Made by a program: the position numbers and the translations under genes
NCBI GenBank assembly: GCA_035544875.1
Contig: DASZZP010000086.1
Location: 61,178 to 125,177 of the forward strand
DNA: 64,000 bases
Reading direction: 5' to 3'
From: JASLEW01 sp035544875
GTDB taxonomy: Bacteria > Acidobacteriota > Thermoanaerobaculia > Multivoradales > UBA5704
Part shown: one piece after another, positions 43,897 to 51,975 of the stretch
Layout: each line of letters opens with the position of its first letter
Numbering within the stretch: position 1 is the first letter of the stretch
The notes under the pieces: model-generated
The model's input: the letters and a program-made list of their open reading frames with translations, nothing else
Told to the model about the DNA's origin: nothing
Databases searched by the model: none

Positions 43897-45258
43897 ATGC
43901 CCGAGCGCCGATCCCGCTTCCGCAGCCGCGGCTGTCGATCCCGGGGGTGCCCGCCCGCCTGCTCCCCGCCGGTGCCAGTCGCCGCAGGTGCGGCAACGAG
44001 TTGCCGCACCAGTCGCCGCAGTTGCGGCAACGAGTTGCCGCACAGCGGCGGCTGGGCGGCTGGGCTGGCGAGCGCGCTGCTCATCACCCTGACGGTGCTC
44101 GCCGTGGCCGGGGCGCTGCCGGCGGTGGCGCGGGGCGCGGGGCGGCTGGCGCTGGGGGCGATGGGGGCGTCCGCGGCGTCGGGGGTATCCGCGGTGCCGG
44201 CGGCCGGGCCGCCGCCGTCGCGCGAGGAGCAGCTGGGCGCCATCCGGGCCGAGATCGGCCGCTTGAGCGGGCGCCTCGAGCAGGCCCGGCGCCAGCAGAC
44301 CGGGCTGTTGGGCGAGCTGGCCGCCGCCGACCTCGAGCTGCAGCTCGAACAGCAGCGGCTGGCCGAGGCCTTGACCGCCCGCGACGCGGCGGCGCAGCGC
44401 GCCGCGGCGAGCGCCGCGCAGGTGCGCGGCCTCGAGCAGCAGCTCGCGCAGCGGCGGCGCGAGTTCCGCCACCAGCTGACCGGCCTCTACCGCTTCGGGC
44501 GGCAGGGCTACCTGCGCCTGGTCTTCCTGCTCCGCCCGGACCGGCGGCTGCTCCCCTCGATCCGCCTGCTGCGCTATCTGGTGCGCCGCGACCGCGAGGC
44601 GCTCGACCGCTTCGAGGATGCCCAGCGCCGGCTGGCGCGGCAGCGCGACCGCCTGCTCGCCGAGCGCCAGGAGCTCGAGAGCTGGCTGGGGAGCGAGCGG
44701 GGGCGGCGCCGCGCCCTGGTCGCCGCCCGGACGCGCAAGGCGGCGCTCGTCGCCCGGCTGGAACGGGAGCGCCAGGACCTCGCCTCGCGCGCCAGCGAGC
44801 TGGCCGACAAGGAGCGCAAGCTCGCCGCTTTTCTCGATCTGCTCTATGGCCGCACGGAGGGATCGCTGGCCGGCGCGCCAATGCAGCAGTTTCGCGGCGT
44901 GCTCGACTGGCCGGTCCAGGGGCGGGTCGCCGAGCGCTTCGGCCCGCGGCTGGACCCGCGCTACCGCACCCAGGTGCCGCACAACGGCATCGACCTCGCC
45001 ACTTCGCCGGGCAGCGAGGTCAAGGCGGTCTACCCTGGCAAGGTGCTCTTCGCCGCCCCTTTCGAGGGCTACGGCCTGACCGCGGTGGTCTTCCATCCCG
45101 GCCGTGTCTTCACGCTCTACGCCGGGCTCGCCGAGCTGCGGAAAGCCAAGGACGATATGCTATCTTTGGGCGACACGGTGGGGCTCGCCACGGATAAGCT
45201 CTACTTCGAGATCCGCGTCGAGAACCGCCCCGACGACCCGCTCCTCTGGTTGCGCTGA
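43897..45258 (+). CDS. EnvC-like murein hydrolase activator (degenerate M23 domain)
   Basis: 453 residues. Signal/anchor (LLITLTVLAVAGALPAVA), a long coiled coil (about 110-320, IRAEIGRLSGRLEQARRQQ-type heptads) and a LytM domain. The domain keeps HNGID (His362, Asp366) but the HxH zinc motif is replaced by KLYF (Lys434, Tyr436) and YAHL by YAGL, so it cannot bind zinc, exactly as in EnvC, which activates septal amidases instead of cutting peptidoglycan. S41 and YibQ genes follow, matching the envC-yibQ neighbourhood of proteobacteria. The N-terminal 50 codons contain two palindromic repeats; a TTG at 44035 may be the true start. Confidence 0.88.
   Translation: MPERRSRFRSRGCRSRGCPPACSPPVPVAAGAATSCRTSRRSCGNELPHSGGWAAGLASALLITLTVLAVAGALPAVARGAGRLALGAMGASAASGVSAVPAAGPPPSREEQLGAIRAEIGRLSGRLEQARRQQTGLLGELAAADLELQLEQQRLAEALTARDAAAQRAAASAAQVRGLEQQLAQRRREFRHQLTGLYRFGRQGYLRLVFLLRPDRRLLPSIRLLRYLVRRDREALDRFEDAQRRLARQRDRLLAERQELESWLGSERGRRRALVAARTRKAALVARLERERQDLASRASELADKERKLAAFLDLLYGRTEGSLAGAPMQQFRGVLDWPVQGRVAERFGPRLDPRYRTQVPHNGIDLATSPGSEVKAVYPGKVLFAAPFEGYGLTAVVFHPGRVFTLYAGLAELRKAKDDMLSLGDTVGLATDKLYFEIRVENRPDDPLLWLR
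43977..44044. repeat. Two tandem 34-bp palindromic units at the start of envC
   Basis: Units 43977-44010 and 44011-44044 differ at two bases. Each carries TGCGGCAACGAGTTGCCGCA, a perfect 9-bp stem with a two-base centre (43989-44008 and 44023-44042). Thirty-four is not a multiple of three, so the two units are read in different frames if this stretch is translated. Confidence 0.9.
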
Positions 45259-45266
45259 GACACCCT

Positions 45267-46631
45267 ATGAGCAGAAGCCGCGTGTTGTTCTTCCTCCTCT
45301 CCTCGGTGCTGGTGATTCCCATGCTGATGGGGACGCTGGTGCTCGCCGCCGACCGCGGCCGGCGCCCGGATCCGCGCGCCAAGGACGGCAAGGAGGTCAA
45401 GGAAGAGGACTCCTTCGACACCTATCTCAAGTACCTCGCGGTGTTCAGCGACGTGGTCGGTCTCATCCACCAGACCTACGTCGACGACGTCTCGACCGAC
45501 GTCTTGATGGCCGGGGCGCTCGAGGGGGTGACCGACGCGCTCGACCCGTTCTCGATTTACGTGCCGACGAGCGAGGTGTCGGCCTATACGAAAGCCCAGG
45601 CGACCGGCATGCAGCTCAGCGGCCTCGAGCTGATCAAGGAGCACGGGGCGACGCTGGTCATGGCGGTGGAGAAGGGGAGCCCGGCCGAGACCGCCGGATT
45701 GAAGATCGGCGACCTCGTCGCCAAGCTCGACGGCAGCGCGACGCGCACCATGCCGCTGTGGGAGATGCAAGAGGTGCTCACCGGCCGGCCCGGCACCAAG
45801 GTGTCGCTGGAGGTGATCCGCGCCGGCACTCCCGTTCAGGTGAGCTTCCAGCTCGCATCGTTCAACCCGCCGGCGCTGCGCCTGGAGGAAGTCGCGGAAC
45901 AGGCCGCGGGCGCCGAGGAGAGCTCCGGCAAGGCTGGCGACAAGCCGGGCCAGACGAAGCCTGAGTCCGAGAAGTCCCAGGCCGACAAACCGCAAACCGC
46001 GGCCGCCGCCCCACCTCCTTCCCCGCCTCCGGGCGGCCCGACCGTCCATCTCCTCCGCTTCCACATTTTCTCGGCCAGCGCCGTCAAGCAAGCGCGCGAC
46101 GCGCTGGCGGCGCTCAGCGGCGCCCATGTGGACAAGCTGCTGATCGATCTTCGCGGCGCCTCGGCGGGCGACGCCGACGATGCCTACCAGATTGCCAGGC
46201 TTTTCACCACGGGCGGGCTCGGCGCTCTCAAGCGGCGCCAGCAAGACGTGCGCAGCTTCACGAGCTCCGAGCCGGCGGCCTGGCAGGGCCGGCTGGTGGT
46301 CCTGATCGATCACGGCACTGCCGGGCCGGCCGAGATCCTCGCGACGATCTTGCGTCAGAAGGCGGGAGCCGAGCTGGTCGGCGAGCGCACCTTCGGCTAT
46401 GCCGGCCGCCGGTCGTGGGCCGACCTCGCCTCCGGCGGCAGGCTCTTCTTCACCGACGCCTTCTATGCCGGGCCTGACGGCAAGCCGATCAACGAGAGCC
46501 TGAAACCCGACCTCCAGGTCGATCGCACCCGCACCTATCTCGAGAAAGACGTACCGCTCGGCGTGCTGATCCTGCGGCGTGGAATCCACCGTCTCCTGGA
46601 GGGGCCGGAGACGGCCAAGAAGGCCGCCTGA
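45267..46631 (+). CDS. S41-family (CtpA-like) pseudo-protease with PDZ domain
   Basis: 454 residues. Signal/anchor (FFLLSSVLVIPMLMGTLVLAA), an N-terminal helical part (LIHQTYVDDVSTDVLMAGALEGVTDALDP), PDZ domain at about 100-200, a Pro/Lys-rich insert, and the S41 domain. The catalytic Ser position in GTASASE-type motifs is Gly353 (GTAGPAE) and the catalytic Lys position in TFGKG is Tyr378 (TFGYAG). The 25-residue spacing equals the Ser-Lys spacing of active enzymes, so alignment is firm and the dyad is lost. Probably a scaffold acting with EnvC and amidases. Confidence 0.88.
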   Translation: MSRSRVLFFLLSSVLVIPMLMGTLVLAADRGRRPDPRAKDGKEVKEEDSFDTYLKYLAVFSDVVGLIHQTYVDDVSTDVLMAGALEGVTDALDPFSIYVPTSEVSAYTKAQATGMQLSGLELIKEHGATLVMAVEKGSPAETAGLKIGDLVAKLDGSATRTMPLWEMQEVLTGRPGTKVSLEVIRAGTPVQVSFQLASFNPPALRLEEVAEQAAGAEESSGKAGDKPGQTKPESEKSQADKPQTAAAAPPPSPPPGGPTVHLLRFHIFSASAVKQARDALAALSGAHVDKLLIDLRGASAGDADDAYQIARLFTTGGLGALKRRQQDVRSFTSSEPAAWQGRLVVLIDHGTAGPAEILATILRQKAGAELVGERTFGYAGRRSWADLASGGRLFFTDAFYAGPDGKPINESLKPDLQVDRTRTYLEKDVPLGVLILRRGIHRLLEGPETAKKAA

Positions 46632-46642
46632 TCCGCTTCCGC

Positions 46643-47698
46643 ATGCGCCGCCCTCCCCACCGCGCCCGCGGCATCGGGTGGGGAGGCGTGGGCCTCTTCC
46701 TGCTCGGGGTCGCGACTGGCGCGGGCGGCTCGTACTTCGGGTGTCACGACTCGGCGGGACGGCCGGAGGGCGGCGAGCCGGCCCGCGCCGCCGCCACCGG
46801 CGCCATGGGCGAACACCGCCAAGGGCAGCGTGACGGCTCAGCGGCGGGGGCGGCCCGCAAACCGGCCTCCGGCCGGCAGCCCGGCGCGAGCAGCGTCGCG
46901 GCAACTAGCGCGCGGCGGGCCGGCTGGGCGAAAGGGATGGGCCGCGAAACCGAGACCGGCCCTGGCTCGGACCAGGCGGGCCCGGCGGGCCAGCCGGTCC
47001 CCCGGCTGCCTCCCCAGGCCACCCGTATTGCGCTGGTGATCGACGACCTCGGCCGCAGCCTTGGCGATCTCGACACCCTGGCGCGGCTCGGCATTCCGCT
47101 GACCTACGCCGTCTTGCCGTTCGAAAGCCAGACCTCCGAGGTGGCGGCGACCCTCCGCCAGCGCGGCGCGGAGATCCTCTGCCACCTGCCGATGGAGCCC
47201 GGCAACGGCGGCAACCCGGGCCCCGGCGCGCTGCGCCTCGGCATGAGCTCCGAGCAGCTGCGCGCCTCGACGCTGGCGGCGATCGCCGCCGTGCCCGGCG
47301 CGGTCGGGGTCAACAACCACATGGGCTCGGGTCTGTCGGCCGACGCCCCTTCGATGGGCACGATTCTCGGCGTGCTGGCGGCCCGCCGGCTCTACTTCCT
47401 CGACTCGCGGACCAGCGCGAATAGCGTCGGCTTCCAGCTGGCCGCCGGGCTCGGGATCCCGGCCGCCGAGCGCCAGGTCTTCCTCGACGACGACCAGCAG
47501 CCGGAGGCGGTCGCGGCCCAGTTCGATCGCCTGCTCGAGATCGCGCGCACCCGAGGCGAGGCGATCGCCATCGGCCATCCCCATCCCGCGACCCTCGCCA
47601 CGCTGGCCGCCGCGGTGCCCAGGGCCAGGGCCCTCGGCTACCGCTTCGTCGAGGTCAGCTCGTTACTCGATCGGCCGCCGGGCAGGGCCGCGCCCTAG
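46643..47698 (+). CDS. YibQ-family divergent polysaccharide deacetylase
   Basis: 351 residues. N-terminal membrane anchor and about 100 residues of low-complexity linker, then a divergent polysaccharide deacetylase domain: IALVIDDLGRSLGDLDTLARLGIPLTYAVLPF, CHLPMEP, GVNNHMGSGLSADA and FLDSRTS. The family sits beside envC in many bacteria and is thought to work on septal peptidoglycan; biochemical function is not established. Starts 11 bases after the S41 gene, so the three form an operon. Confidence 0.9.
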   Translation: MRRPPHRARGIGWGGVGLFLLGVATGAGGSYFGCHDSAGRPEGGEPARAAATGAMGEHRQGQRDGSAAGAARKPASGRQPGASSVAATSARRAGWAKGMGRETETGPGSDQAGPAGQPVPRLPPQATRIALVIDDLGRSLGDLDTLARLGIPLTYAVLPFESQTSEVAATLRQRGAEILCHLPMEPGNGGNPGPGALRLGMSSEQLRASTLAAIAAVPGAVGVNNHMGSGLSADAPSMGTILGVLAARRLYFLDSRTSANSVGFQLAAGLGIPAAERQVFLDDDQQPEAVAAQFDRLLEIARTRGEAIAIGHPHPATLATLAAAVPRARALGYRFVEVSSLLDRPPGRAAP

Positions 47699-47737
47699 CG
47701 AGCAGGCACTTTCCTTGCGGCCTGCCGGCTGCGACGG

Positions 47738-48025
47738 TCAACGCAACTTCCGCAGCTCCTGCTCGACGCGCTCGGCGACAAAGATCTTGAGCAGCGATTG
47801 ATACGGCACATCGCGCTTGTTGGCGAGGACCCTCAGGCCTTCGACCAGCGACTCGGGTAGCCGTAGGGAGATCGTCTGCGTCGAAGGCTTGAGGCGGGAG
47901 AAGGATGCGGCCTGGGCGCGGCTCCAATCGACGTATTCGGTGGCGTCGTGGGTCGCCCAGAACTCCCTCTCGTCATCCTCCGAGCTAAACTTGGGGATCG
48001 GTTTCAGATTCTTGCGCCCGCGCAC
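47738..48025 (-). CDS. BrnA/CopG-like ribbon-helix-helix antitoxin without a toxin gene
   Basis: 95 residues. KPIPKFSSEDDEREFWATHDATEYVDWSRA followed by TQTISLRLPESLVEGLRVLANKRDVPYQSLLKIFVAERVEQELR, the RHH DNA-binding domain typical of BrnA/CopG antitoxins. The GTG at 48025 has AAAGGAAT about eight bases upstream; an earlier GTG at 48046 lacks one. The usual BrnT toxin should be just upstream on the same strand, but the next 80 bp hold only a 25-codon open frame and then the divergent YfhO gene. An orphan antitoxin, or a regulator with another partner. Confidence 0.85.
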   Translation of the reverse strand: MRGRKNLKPIPKFSSEDDEREFWATHDATEYVDWSRAQAASFSRLKPSTQTISLRLPESLVEGLRVLANKRDVPYQSLLKIFVAERVEQELRKLR

Positions 48026-48130
48026 GTTCGTATTCCTTTCGCTCACGCCGCGTCATCATATACATCGTCAAGCGCCTCTAGCGCCGCCCTGCGTGGGCCG
48101 GGCGAAAGAGCATGTGAGAATCCGGCTGCC

Positions 48131-50674
48131 ATGGATCTGCTCGTCTTCCTGATCGGGGCCGCGCTGCTGGCGGGCGCGGTCCGCTTCTGGCGCCCGGAGC
48201 TGAGGTGGCGGACCGCCGCGGCGTTCGTGCTGCTGGTGGCTGCCTTCTTCGCGCTGCCGCTGCTTTCGCTCGCCTACGGTGTGCCGACTGACATTGCCTA
48301 TCTCTGGCGCCCCTGGTCAGAGACGATCGAGAGAGGCGCCGCGCAGCCGCCGCAAAACGGCCTGCTGGTCGACGTGACCCTTCAGCTCCTCCCCTGGCGC
48401 CAGTTGGTGCGTGAGCGGTTGCTCGCCGGGCAGGCGCCTCTCTGGTCGCACGAGATGGGGACCGGCCAGCCGCTGCTCGGCAACGCCCAGTCGGCCCCCT
48501 TCGCCCCCTTCCACCTGCTGGCCCTCCCCCTGCCGCCCTTGCGCGCCATGACCGTCGCCGTCGCCTGGCAGTTCCTGCTCGCGTTGCTGCTCACCTACTC
48601 GCTGGCGGCCGCTCTCGGCGCGGCGCCCTCGGGCGCCGTCTTCGCGGCGGTGGCCTATGCCTTCTCGACCTTCTCGATCTGCTGGGCCTACTACCCGCTC
48701 GGAATGGCTGCCGCCTGGGTCCCCGGAGTGCTTCTTGGCCTGTGGCTGCTGCGGCGCGGCGAGCGCGGCGGTCTGTCCGGGCTGGTCGCTTGCGGCGCCG
48801 GCCTCGCGCTCTCCGGCCACCCGGAGACGCTGGCGCACGCGGCGCTGGCGGGCGCCGCCGTGACGGTCATCTTGCTGCTCGCGGGGGGCGGCGTCGGGCG
48901 CTGGCGCTTTGCCGGGAAGCTCGCGGCGGCGGCGGTGGTGACCGGCTGCCTGAGCGCTCCGGCGCTGCTGCCGGCGCTGGCAGCGCTGCCGGACAGCGCC
49001 CGGCGCGAGGCCGCGGCGAGAAACCCCGGCGCCGTCCGGCAGCCGCCATTCAGTGCCGCTTCCGCACGCCTGCTGGTCGATCCGCTGTCCCTGGGCAGCC
49101 CGCGCGACGCCAACTGGGACGGCCCGCTCAATTTCAACGAGCTGGCGAGCGGCTATGCCGGTCTCCTGGCCCTGGCCCTGGCGATCGCGGGCGCGCTGGC
49201 GCTGCGCGGCAGGCCGCTCGCCATCATGGCGGGAGGCCTGGCGGCGCTGGCCGCGGCGCTACGCCTGCCGCTGGCGTTCAACCTGGTGGCGGCGATCCCC
49301 GGCCTCGAGCACGCCGTCCATGGGCGGCTGCGGCTGCTCTGGGTGCTGGCGCTCGCCCTGGCGGCAGGCCTGGCCGTCGAAGCGCTGCCGCGCCGGCGCG
49401 GCCCGCGCATCACCGCCGCCGTGCTGGTGGCTCTCGCTGCTGCCGCCCTTGCCTGCTCGCCGCCGCCGCCCGCGCTGTGGCAGCGGGCCTGGTGGCTCGT
49501 GGCGCTGGCCGGCGCCGCGGCTGCCCTGGCGGCGCTCCTGGTGCCGCGCCTGCGCCCCTGGTTTCCCCTCCTGGCGCTGCTCGGCCTCGGTCTCGATCTG
49601 ATCCTTCTCGGCCGCCACTACCTGCCGCTCGTCCCCAGCCGCTTCGACCTCTCCCCGCCGGCGGCGGTGGCCTTCCTGGCCGCCGAGCAGCGCCGCTCGC
49701 CGGAGCCCTTCCGGGTGCTCGGCGAGGAGGACGATCTGGCGCCCAACCTGGGAGCGCTCTACGGCCTCTGGGACCCGCGGGGCAACGACCCGATGCAGCC
49801 GGCCGCCGCGGCCAGCGTGGTCGGCGGCGGCATGCGTCCCCACTTCCGGACCGGCCGCCCGATCTCCCTCTCGCCGCGCCTCCATCCGCTCCCCCTGCTC
49901 GACTACCTCGGCGTGCGCTACCTGCTCGTCCGCCACCGCCGCACCCTGCCGCCCCCCTGGGAGCCGGTCTGGGACGGCGAGGGCGGCCGCATCTGGAAGA
50001 ACCCCCAGGCGCTGCCGCTCTTCTTCTTCCCGGCCCGCCTGGAGGCCGCCGCCGAGCCCGCCGCGGCCCTGCGCCAGACCCTCGCCATCGGCGATTTCGC
50101 CGCCACCGCCATGGTGGAAGGAAGGTCTGGGGAGCAGCCCGGCAGCTCGAAGCTCGGCAGCTCGACCCGGGGCAGCGCAACGCCGAGCGGTCCCGTCGCG
50201 GCCGGTCCGGTCGGCGGCCGGCCCTCGGGGAGCCCGGCCGGCGTCTCGCCTCCCGGCGCTGCCCCGACGCCAGCCGCCGCGGGCGCCGGAGAGACGCTGG
50301 AGCGAGATCGAAGGCAGGTGGGGCAGGTGCGCGTGCGTCGAGTCCTGCCAAACGGTTTCGAGCTGGAAACCGAGAGCCAGACGGGCGGGCTCGTAGCCTC
50401 CAGCGTGAGCTTTGCCGGCGGCTGGAAGGTGGCCGTCGACCGCCAGCCCGCCGAGCCGCGGCGGGTCAACCGCGGCTTCCTCGGCTTCGCCGTCGCCGCC
50501 GGCCGCCACCAAGTCACCCTGACCTACCGCCCGGCCGGCTGGGTCTGGGGAGTGTGGCTCTGGGCCCTCGGGTTGGCCCTCGTGTGCGCGACGGTCCTCG
50601 CCAGGTGGCGGCAGACGCCAACACCGCGGCGCCGCGCGGCAGCTCTTTCTCGGGCGTCGGCGGTCCTGGGCTGA
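48131..50674 (+). CDS. YfhO-family membrane protein
   Basis: 847 residues. About twelve membrane segments with a large extracytoplasmic part between them; SHEMGTGQPLLGNAQSAPFAPFHLLALPLP near 100-130 and the DYLGVRYLLV-type block near 590 are characteristic of bacterial YfhO proteins (PF09586), GT-C-type glycosyltransferase relatives involved in wall-polymer glycosylation. A low-complexity insert (PGSSKLGSSTRGS and following, 50140-50290) separates the last lumenal domain. No strong ribosome-binding site at the ATG 48131. Confidence 0.85.
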   Translation: MDLLVFLIGAALLAGAVRFWRPELRWRTAAAFVLLVAAFFALPLLSLAYGVPTDIAYLWRPWSETIERGAAQPPQNGLLVDVTLQLLPWRQLVRERLLAGQAPLWSHEMGTGQPLLGNAQSAPFAPFHLLALPLPPLRAMTVAVAWQFLLALLLTYSLAAALGAAPSGAVFAAVAYAFSTFSICWAYYPLGMAAAWVPGVLLGLWLLRRGERGGLSGLVACGAGLALSGHPETLAHAALAGAAVTVILLLAGGGVGRWRFAGKLAAAAVVTGCLSAPALLPALAALPDSARREAAARNPGAVRQPPFSAASARLLVDPLSLGSPRDANWDGPLNFNELASGYAGLLALALAIAGALALRGRPLAIMAGGLAALAAALRLPLAFNLVAAIPGLEHAVHGRLRLLWVLALALAAGLAVEALPRRRGPRITAAVLVALAAAALACSPPPPALWQRAWWLVALAGAAAALAALLVPRLRPWFPLLALLGLGLDLILLGRHYLPLVPSRFDLSPPAAVAFLAAEQRRSPEPFRVLGEEDDLAPNLGALYGLWDPRGNDPMQPAAAASVVGGGMRPHFRTGRPISLSPRLHPLPLLDYLGVRYLLVRHRRTLPPPWEPVWDGEGGRIWKNPQALPLFFFPARLEAAAEPAAALRQTLAIGDFAATAMVEGRSGEQPGSSKLGSSTRGSATPSGPVAAGPVGGRPSGSPAGVSPPGAAPTPAAAGAGETLERDRRQVGQVRVRRVLPNGFELETESQTGGLVASSVSFAGGWKVAVDRQPAEPRRVNRGFLGFAVAAGRHQVTLTYRPAGWVWGVWLWALGLALVCATVLARWRQTPTPRRRAAALSRASAVLG

Positions 50675-50723
50675 GCGAGGTCGGGCCGTGTTCGCGGGCC
50701 GTCGGGGTTATTCTTGGGAAGCC

Positions 50724-50852
50724 ATGAATCTTCAGCTCACTCGCGTCTCAAGCAAGGTGCCGGAGGGATACATCGGCTTCATCGAGGAGCTGCCCGGCGC
50801 CAACAGTCCACCAGCAACCGCGCGCAGAGCTCTGCTTCTCGTAGACTCATGA
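50724..50852 (+). pseudogene. Truncated HicB-like antitoxin remnant
   Basis: Forty-two codons. MNLQLTRVSSKVPEGYIGFIEELPGAN matches the start of HicB-type antitoxins (x-PEGG-x-IAYxEELPGANTQG pattern), then the frame leaves the family and stops. The rest of the antitoxin and any HicA toxin are absent. GGGAAG precedes the ATG. The 3' end overlaps the stop region of the opposite-strand gene by six bases. Confidence 0.6.
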
Positions 50853-51848
50853 GCCCAGCTTGTTCTTGAGGTTCTGGTCTTCTTTGTCGGTCTTGAATAA
50901 TGTGGCGAACAGCTCGCTCAGCTTGGTGGTCGCCTGCTTGGAGAACATTCCGACCAGGCCGGAGACGGCGGTCAATCCGTAGACGTTCACGTCCTGGCCC
51001 GAGCCGGCGGTCAGGAAGCCGCCACGCACCGCGAGATAGAAGATCAGAGCCAGCGCCGCACCGATGAACGGGTACATGAGATACCAAGCGCTCCAGCTGG
51101 CGCGCAGCGCCCGGTTGCCGACGAAATCGACGAAAGAGCGCGCGCCGTAGGCGAAGCTGCCCAAGGCACCGGTAATCAGCACCAACCAGAGTAGATCGAT
51201 CTCCCGTCCTACGGTGGCGCCCCACCAGGTCTTCACCTCAGTGGCGTCCGCGCTCGGCGGCCACAGCGAGATCAGCAGGACCACCAGGCTGAAGATCGCT
51301 ACCAGATAGACGAACAGCCCTACCGTCACCCCCGCCCACGGCGGCTTCGACTGAAGCTGAACCGTCGCCGTGGCAGTCTTATGAGGGTCAACGGCGCTCG
51401 TGGCGATCACTTGGAGGTCACGGTCCTCCTGGTTGTGGGCGGGAGCGGTGTACAGGCCGTTCACCAGCGTACCCAGGCCGGGCGCGATGTTCCAGTGCAC
51501 GGCATTGGCGGGATCACCTGGCACGGTTGCGTCGAAGCGCTGCGTCTCTCCTCCCCGCAAGCTCACCTTGGCGGGCGCCAGGATCACCTCCACTGGAACG
51601 AGCCGCACCGTGGCCTTCTCGGCCGGACCGCCGGGCGGCGCCGCCGTGATCGTCACCACCGCCTCCGCGGCGACGACCAGTGGAGCGGTGTACAGGCCTG
51701 CGACCATGGTGCCGCTGCCGGCAGGCGGATCGAGGGTCCAGTTGACCGCGCCCGCGGCCGGAACCACGGGCGCGCCCGCGGCATCCACCAGGGTGAACCT
51801 TTGCGACTGTCCGTTGGTGAGCGTCTGCACACTGGGATCGATCGGCAT
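50847..51848 (-). CDS. Membrane protein with N-terminal Ig-like repeats
   Basis: 333 residues, family not recognised. Two bacterial Ig-like (Big-type) repeats, each ending in a GTLVNGLYTAP / GTMVAGLYTAP signature, cover residues 1-170. A single hydrophobic span (AGVTVGLFVYLVAIFSLVVLLISLW) is followed by about 110 residues with three more membrane segments. The Ig repeats would face outward. ATG at 51848 has GGAGG eight bases upstream; the ATG six bases earlier is too close to it. No operon partner. Confidence 0.7.
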   Translation of the reverse strand: MPIDPSVQTLTNGQSQRFTLVDAAGAPVVPAAGAVNWTLDPPAGSGTMVAGLYTAPLVVAAEAVVTITAAPPGGPAEKATVRLVPVEVILAPAKVSLRGGETQRFDATVPGDPANAVHWNIAPGLGTLVNGLYTAPAHNQEDRDLQVIATSAVDPHKTATATVQLQSKPPWAGVTVGLFVYLVAIFSLVVLLISLWPPSADATEVKTWWGATVGREIDLLWLVLITGALGSFAYGARSFVDFVGNRALRASWSAWYLMYPFIGAALALIFYLAVRGGFLTAGSGQDVNVYGLTAVSGLVGMFSKQATTKLSELFATLFKTDKEDQNLKNKLGS

Positions 51849-51975
51849 CTCCATGCCCTCCGGTAGCGGCCCCTGTACCTTACGGCTGGCTGAATATCTT
51901 ACACTCGGTTGTGTTTCGACAGAGACGTCACGTTTCTCTTGCGCTCGGCCGCTGTCCAGGCCTTTGGCGCCGGCG

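Noticed and set aside
48047..48130. A toxin gene (BrnT) upstream of the RHH gene
   Set aside because: Only about 25 codons are open on the minus strand here, and they do not resemble BrnT.
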